Origin: Candidatus Methanoplasma sp.
GTDB taxonomy: Archaea; Thermoplasmatota; Thermoplasmata; Methanomassiliicoccales; Methanomethylophilaceae
Length of the DNA: 8,135 bases
Assembly: GCA_031274665.1 (NCBI GenBank)
Contig: JAISPV010000120.1
Span: forward strand, 1 to 8,135
Direction of reading: 5' to 3'
Shown: piece after piece, positions 5,538-8,135 of the stretch
Layout of the letters: the number at the start of each line of letters is the position of its first letter
Position numbering within the stretch: position 1 is the stretch's first letter
Position numbers and translations under genes: made by a program
Notes under the pieces: model-generated
The model's input: the letters and a program-made list of their open reading frames with translations, nothing else
Told to the model about the DNA's origin: nothing
The model's database searches: none

Positions 5538-5554
5538 TAATATTAATTATTTAT
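5538..5554 (-). promoter_or_regulatory. AT-rich TATA region for the larA-like operon
   Basis: On the minus strand this stretch reads ATAAATAATTAATATTA. A TATA box anywhere within it would give a start of transcription about 5-20 nt before the ATG at 5508, so the leader is short. I cannot decide which TA-rich hexamer is used. Confidence 0.4.
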
Positions 5555-5563
5555 CCGTGCCGA

Positions 5564-5579
5564 GACCGCCGCCGCGGTC
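5564..5579. repeat. Small inverted repeat between divergent promoters
   Basis: GACCGC and GCGGTC form a perfect 6-bp palindromic pair around a 4-base CGCC spacer. It lies between the AT-rich larA-side promoter and the thiL-side TATA-like element, in a GC-rich island in otherwise AT-rich DNA. It could be an operator shared by the two genes. It is short enough to be chance. Confidence 0.3.
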
Positions 5580-5586
5580 GGATAAG

Positions 5587-5593
5587 TTATTTA
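5587..5593 (+). promoter_or_regulatory. TATA-like element for thiL
   Basis: TTATTTA is centred about 27 nt before the ATG at 5617, the spacing expected of a leaderless archaeal transcript. A second AT run (5600-5608, ATAATATAT) is too close to the ATG to direct initiation there. Confidence 0.4.
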
Positions 5594-5616
5594 GCGACCA
5601 TAATATATCTTCTTTA

Positions 5617-6558
5617 ATGGTCTCTTTGGGAGAATTAGGAGAAAGGGAGCTGGTCGAAGGTATCCGGAATATCATACGTCTGCCGCCGGGACTCGGCCCC
5701 GGAGATGACTCCGCGGTCATACCTAACATAGGCAGGGATATCGTGGCCTGCGTCGACGGCATTACCTTCGAAAGACATTTTCCGAAAGGGATGACATATG
5801 AGGAATTCGGATGGATGGCCGCAGCGGTCAACATCAGCGATCTTGCCAGCATGGGTGCGGTGCCGATCGGTCTGCTGGCGGGGCTGACGATGCCGGCGGA
5901 CCTTGACGTGAGGTCGCTCTACGACATCATGCTGGGCATGGATATTTGCGCAGAATCGTACGGCGCATACATATACGGCGGAGACACCAAGTTCGGGAGC
6001 GGGGGCGTGTCATGTACCGCTATCGGCACGCTTGAGGGAAGGTCGCCGATGCTCAGATCGGGTGCGAGACCCGGAGACATCATCGCGGTCACCGGTTCGC
6101 TCGGGTCGGCTGCCGCCGGGTTCTATGCCGCCGAGAACGGCCTTGAGGGTCTTGTGTCATCATCACCTCTGATGACCCCCGTTCCGCGTGTGGACGAGGG
6201 CGTCGCCCTGGCGGCATCCGGTGCGGTCACGTCATGCATCGACCTGTCGGACGGACTTGCCGAGGGGGCAAGAAGCATATGCAACGCCAGCAAAGTGGGC
6301 ATGAACATACACATGACCTTTCTGCCGGAGGGGGAAGGCGTCGAGACGGTGTTCTCCGAGCTCGGCATCCCGAAAAAGGAGATGATGCTGTATTGGGGCG
6401 GGGACTACGAACTGCTGTTCACCTTTGACAAGAGTAAGATGGAAACGTTATACTCCTACGACGTGGATTTTTCCGTAATTGGTATAGTCACGAACGACAA
6501 TACACCCTACATCGACTACGGGGACAGAAGGGAGGCGATGGGCAACGGCAGGTATTAA
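5617..6558 (+). CDS. thiL: Thiamine-monophosphate kinase
   Basis: ThiL phosphorylates thiamine monophosphate to thiamine pyrophosphate with ATP. The 313-residue protein has the PurM/ThiL superfamily plan: GPGDDSAVI (27-35), the VNISDLASMGA segment (71-81) for metal and nucleotide, GGDT (121-124), IDLSDGL (208-214) and GGDYELLF (261-268, the GEDYEL motif with Gly for the first Glu). Metal-binding aspartates appear intact. I chose the ATG at 5617 because the conserved domain begins at once (GELGERELV). The open frame continues upstream to a GTG at 5509, but those 36 residues are proline/arginine-rich, unlike the family, and cover the promoter. It is divergent from the larA-like operon and is followed on the same strand by amrS with almost no gap. 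Confidence 0.93.
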   Translation: MVSLGELGERELVEGIRNIIRLPPGLGPGDDSAVIPNIGRDIVACVDGITFERHFPKGMTYEEFGWMAAAVNISDLASMGAVPIGLLAGLTMPADLDVRSLYDIMLGMDICAESYGAYIYGGDTKFGSGGVSCTAIGTLEGRSPMLRSGARPGDIIAVTGSLGSAAAGFYAAENGLEGLVSSSPLMTPVPRVDEGVALAASGAVTSCIDLSDGLAEGARSICNASKVGMNIHMTFLPEGEGVETVFSELGIPKKEMMLYWGGDYELLFTFDKSKMETLYSYDVDFSVIGIVTNDNTPYIDYGDRREAMGNGRY

Positions 6559-6604
6559 TCCCAACATTGAAGCAAGATACTATCACCGCGACGGCGAGAA
6601 ATAT

Positions 6605-7558
6605 GTGTGCGAACTGTGTCCGCACAGATGCAGGATACATGTTAACGGATTCGGGAAATGCCTGGCCAGAAAAGGCGAGGAAGAGAAGCTCATCGCGAAC
6701 AATTACGGCAAGGTCTCATCCTTTTGCGTCGACCCCGTCGAAAAGAAGCCGCTCTACCACTATTATCCCAAGACAAAGATATTCTCCGTCGGAGGGATCG
6801 GCTGCAACATGTTCTGCAAACACTGCCAGAACTATGCGATATCCATGTCCCCCGCCGGCAGGAGGCGCACAACCTACGAATCGCCGGAGGAGATCGTCGC
6901 TTTCTGCAGAAAAGAGAAGTTCGATGCGATCGCTTTCACATACAACGAGCCGATAATCTGGTTCGAGTACATAATGGACATAATGAAAGAGGCGCCGGAC
7001 CTGCGGTGCGTTCTGGTCAGCAACGGCCTGATATGCGAAGAGCCGCTGAGGGAATTGTGCAAAGTGACCGACGCGATGAACATCGACATCAAAGGCTTTA
7101 CCGAAGAGTTCTACATGACCGTCTGCGGAGGCCATCTGGCAGACGTCATGAGATCGACGGAGATAGTGAACCAAGAGGGGGTGCATCTCGAGCTCACGTA
7201 TCTTGTGATCCCGGGATACAACGATTCTGAGAAAGAGATCGAAGAGTTCTCCTCGTGGGTACGGGACAGGCTGTCCCCGGAGACGCCTGTGCATTTCTCA
7301 AGGTTCCATCCGGACTTTGAGATGATGGATGTCCCGATCACACCCGTCGAGACCCTGCTCCGGTGCAGGGATACCGCAATGGAATGCGGCCTGGAGTACG
7401 TCTACGTCGGGAATGTGGTGGCCGACGATTCTTCGGACACATACTGCCCCAACTGCGGGGCGCTGGTGATCCGGCGCAGAGGATACAGCGTGGAGATCGT
7501 AGCGCTGAACGGCGACCGTTGTTCACAATGCAGAGAGAGGATGCACATCAAGCGATAA
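6605..7558 (+). CDS. amrS: AmmeMemoRadiSam system radical SAM enzyme; true start probably upstream
   Basis: This radical SAM protein is of the pyruvate-formate-lyase-activating-enzyme-like group found with AMMECR1 and MEMO proteins. The SAM cluster motif is Cys67-x3-Cys71-x2-Cys74 in GIGCNMFCKHCQN. Other family marks are the N-terminal CELCPHRC with a later GKC (Cys2, 5, 9, 19), EKKPLYHYYP (46-55), FTYNEP (111-116), and a C-terminal zinc-ribbon pair CPNC (281-284) and CSQC (306-309). Its target is not established; AMMECR1 and MEMO genes are not in the window. Coordinates start at the first ordinary start codon, a GTG, giving 317 residues. In the same frame, family-like sequence (IEARYYHRDGEKYV) extends back to about 6566, where the codon is ATT, and no ATG, GTG or TTG occurs between 6488 and 6604. 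The annotated N-terminus is therefore probably about 13 residues short. The gene follows thiL closely, and its 3' end overlaps the convergent peptidase gene by 11 bp. Confidence 0.9.
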   Translation: MCELCPHRCRIHVNGFGKCLARKGEEEKLIANNYGKVSSFCVDPVEKKPLYHYYPKTKIFSVGGIGCNMFCKHCQNYAISMSPAGRRRTTYESPEEIVAFCRKEKFDAIAFTYNEPIIWFEYIMDIMKEAPDLRCVLVSNGLICEEPLRELCKVTDAMNIDIKGFTEEFYMTVCGGHLADVMRSTEIVNQEGVHLELTYLVIPGYNDSEKEIEEFSSWVRDRLSPETPVHFSRFHPDFEMMDVPITPVETLLRCRDTAMECGLEYVYVGNVVADDSSDTYCPNCGALVIRRRGYSVEIVALNGDRCSQCRERMHIKR

Positions 7559-8135
7559 GGAACAGAGGGTCGCCTATGAGAACGATCACCGCTACGGCGA
7601 TGGTGATCAATACCACAAAGGGGATCATCGGGGTGACCCAGACCGTCTCGTGCCCCGCCTCTTTGAGTCTGGAGTAAATGCCGCTTATATCCTCGTCCTT
7701 CGGTATCTTTATGTAGGTCAGTTCGCCTTCGACGATGTCTTCCAACGGCCATACGAAGGCCACCTCTGCCTTGGAAATATCCATCCGGTAACCGGAGGCC
7801 ATCTTTCTTGAGATTATCCCCGCTCTCGCATTCCTGACGACGAAGTACACGAATATGGGTATTGCAAGTACGGCCGCGAGGAACAGGGACGACACGGAGA
7901 GGACGAAGACGTGGCTGAGAAGACCCGGAGAGACATCCGCCAGCGGCAGTCCTGTGAAATAGGGATACATGGGGAAAATTATCGAAAGGACGACGAGGCA
8001 CTTCACATCCGCCCCTCCTCTGACGATGCCCAGGTAATACGCTCCGACGTAGACGAGATAGTAGATTGGCACCGATGCCCATGCCACCATGACGTCATCC
8101 GACAAGCCGGAACTGAGGGGTATGATGAAGAGCAG
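7548..8135 (-). CDS. A24-family prepilin/preflagellin peptidase (5' end beyond the window)
   Basis: The frame is open from the right edge to a TGA at 7548-7550, giving 195 residues of an integral membrane protein. It contains GGAD (residues 40-43 of the visible part), the GxGD-type second catalytic Asp of A24 aspartic peptidases. That Asp is followed by VKCLVVLSIIFPMYPYF, as in archaeal FlaK-like enzymes (GGADxKAL...P.YP). Hydrophobic segments flank it, there is a long pair around residues 70-100, and a last one lies at the C-terminus (MIPFVVLITIAVAVIVLIG). A soluble insertion of about 60 residues lies before the last segment. The first catalytic Asp would lie beyond the edge. Such enzymes cut class III signal peptides of archaellins and pilins. 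Its 3' end overlaps amrS on the other strand by 11 bp. The first ordinary start codon in the visible frame is a TTG at 8105, but the hydrophobic reading continues beyond it, so that TTG is not the true start. Confidence 0.82.
   Translation of the reverse strand: MLFIIPLSSGLSDDVMVAWASVPIYYLVYVGAYYLGIVRGGADVKCLVVLSIIFPMYPYFTGLPLADVSPGLLSHVFVLSVSSLFLAAVLAIPIFVYFVVRNARAGIISRKMASGYRMDISKAEVAFVWPLEDIVEGELTYIKIPKDEDISGIYSRLKEAGHETVWVTPMIPFVVLITIAVAVIVLIGDPLFLIA

Noticed and set aside
5509..5616. 36-residue N-terminal extension of thiL from a GTG at 5509
   Set aside because: The extension is Pro/Arg-rich and unlike ThiL, it would overlap the promoter region, and the family domain begins right at the ATG at 5617.
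6567..6956. Plus-strand open frame of 129 codons overlapping amrS
   Set aside because: It is a shifted frame of a well-conserved radical SAM gene and shows no domain character of its own.
1..8135. tRNA, rRNA, CRISPR array, insertion sequence or attachment site
   Set aside because: Nearly all bases are accounted for by conserved genes. I saw no tRNA-like folds, regularly spaced repeats, transposase frames or terminal inverted repeats.

Overview
The window looks like archaeal chromosome from a euryarchaeon, most likely the Thermoplasmata/Methanomassiliicoccales neighbourhood. The evidence is archaeal TATA-type promoters placed about 24-27 nt before start codons (leaderless transcripts), a DUF2116-type zinc-ribbon membrane protein, a heterodisulfide-reductase-D-like Fe-S protein, an archaeal A24 (preflagellin-type) peptidase, and folate rather than only methanopterin genes. 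The lineage is an inference. Gene packing is extremely tight: almost every base is coding, and convergent genes abut or overlap at their stop codons.

Region 1 (1-2095). After the last 35 codons of an unrecognised plus-strand gene comes a four-gene minus-strand operon, read from 2095 down to 109. It encodes an E1-like activating enzyme, a ubiquitin-like protein ending Gly-Gly-Ala, an E2 conjugating enzyme with the HPN motif and active-site Cys, and a JAMM/Rpn11-like isopeptidase. This is a minimal, apparently complete eukaryote-like ubiquitin conjugation/deconjugation cassette with no visible E3, and it is the highlight of the window. The genes overlap or sit 1 nt apart, and two Shine-Dalgarno sequences lie inside Gly-Gly codons of the preceding gene.

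Region 2 (2096-2364). A 71-bp divergent promoter region separates the E1 gene from a small plus-strand gene for a zinc-ribbon, single-membrane-segment protein.

Region 3 (2365-5508). A minus-strand operon encodes a LarA-family nickel-pincer racemase homologue, an HdrD/GlcF-like protein with two [4Fe-4S] clusters and two CCG domains, and dihydropteroate synthase (FolP). The three genes are 1 nt apart or overlapping.

Region 4 (5509-8135). A divergent promoter region with a small inverted repeat leads into plus-strand thiL (thiamine-monophosphate kinase). Next is the radical SAM enzyme of the AMMECR1/MEMO system (amrS), whose conserved N-terminus extends upstream of any ordinary start codon. A minus-strand A24-family prepilin/preflagellin peptidase converges on amrS, overlaps its 3' end by 11 bp and runs off the right edge.

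No tRNA, rRNA, CRISPR array, insertion sequence or long repeat was seen.
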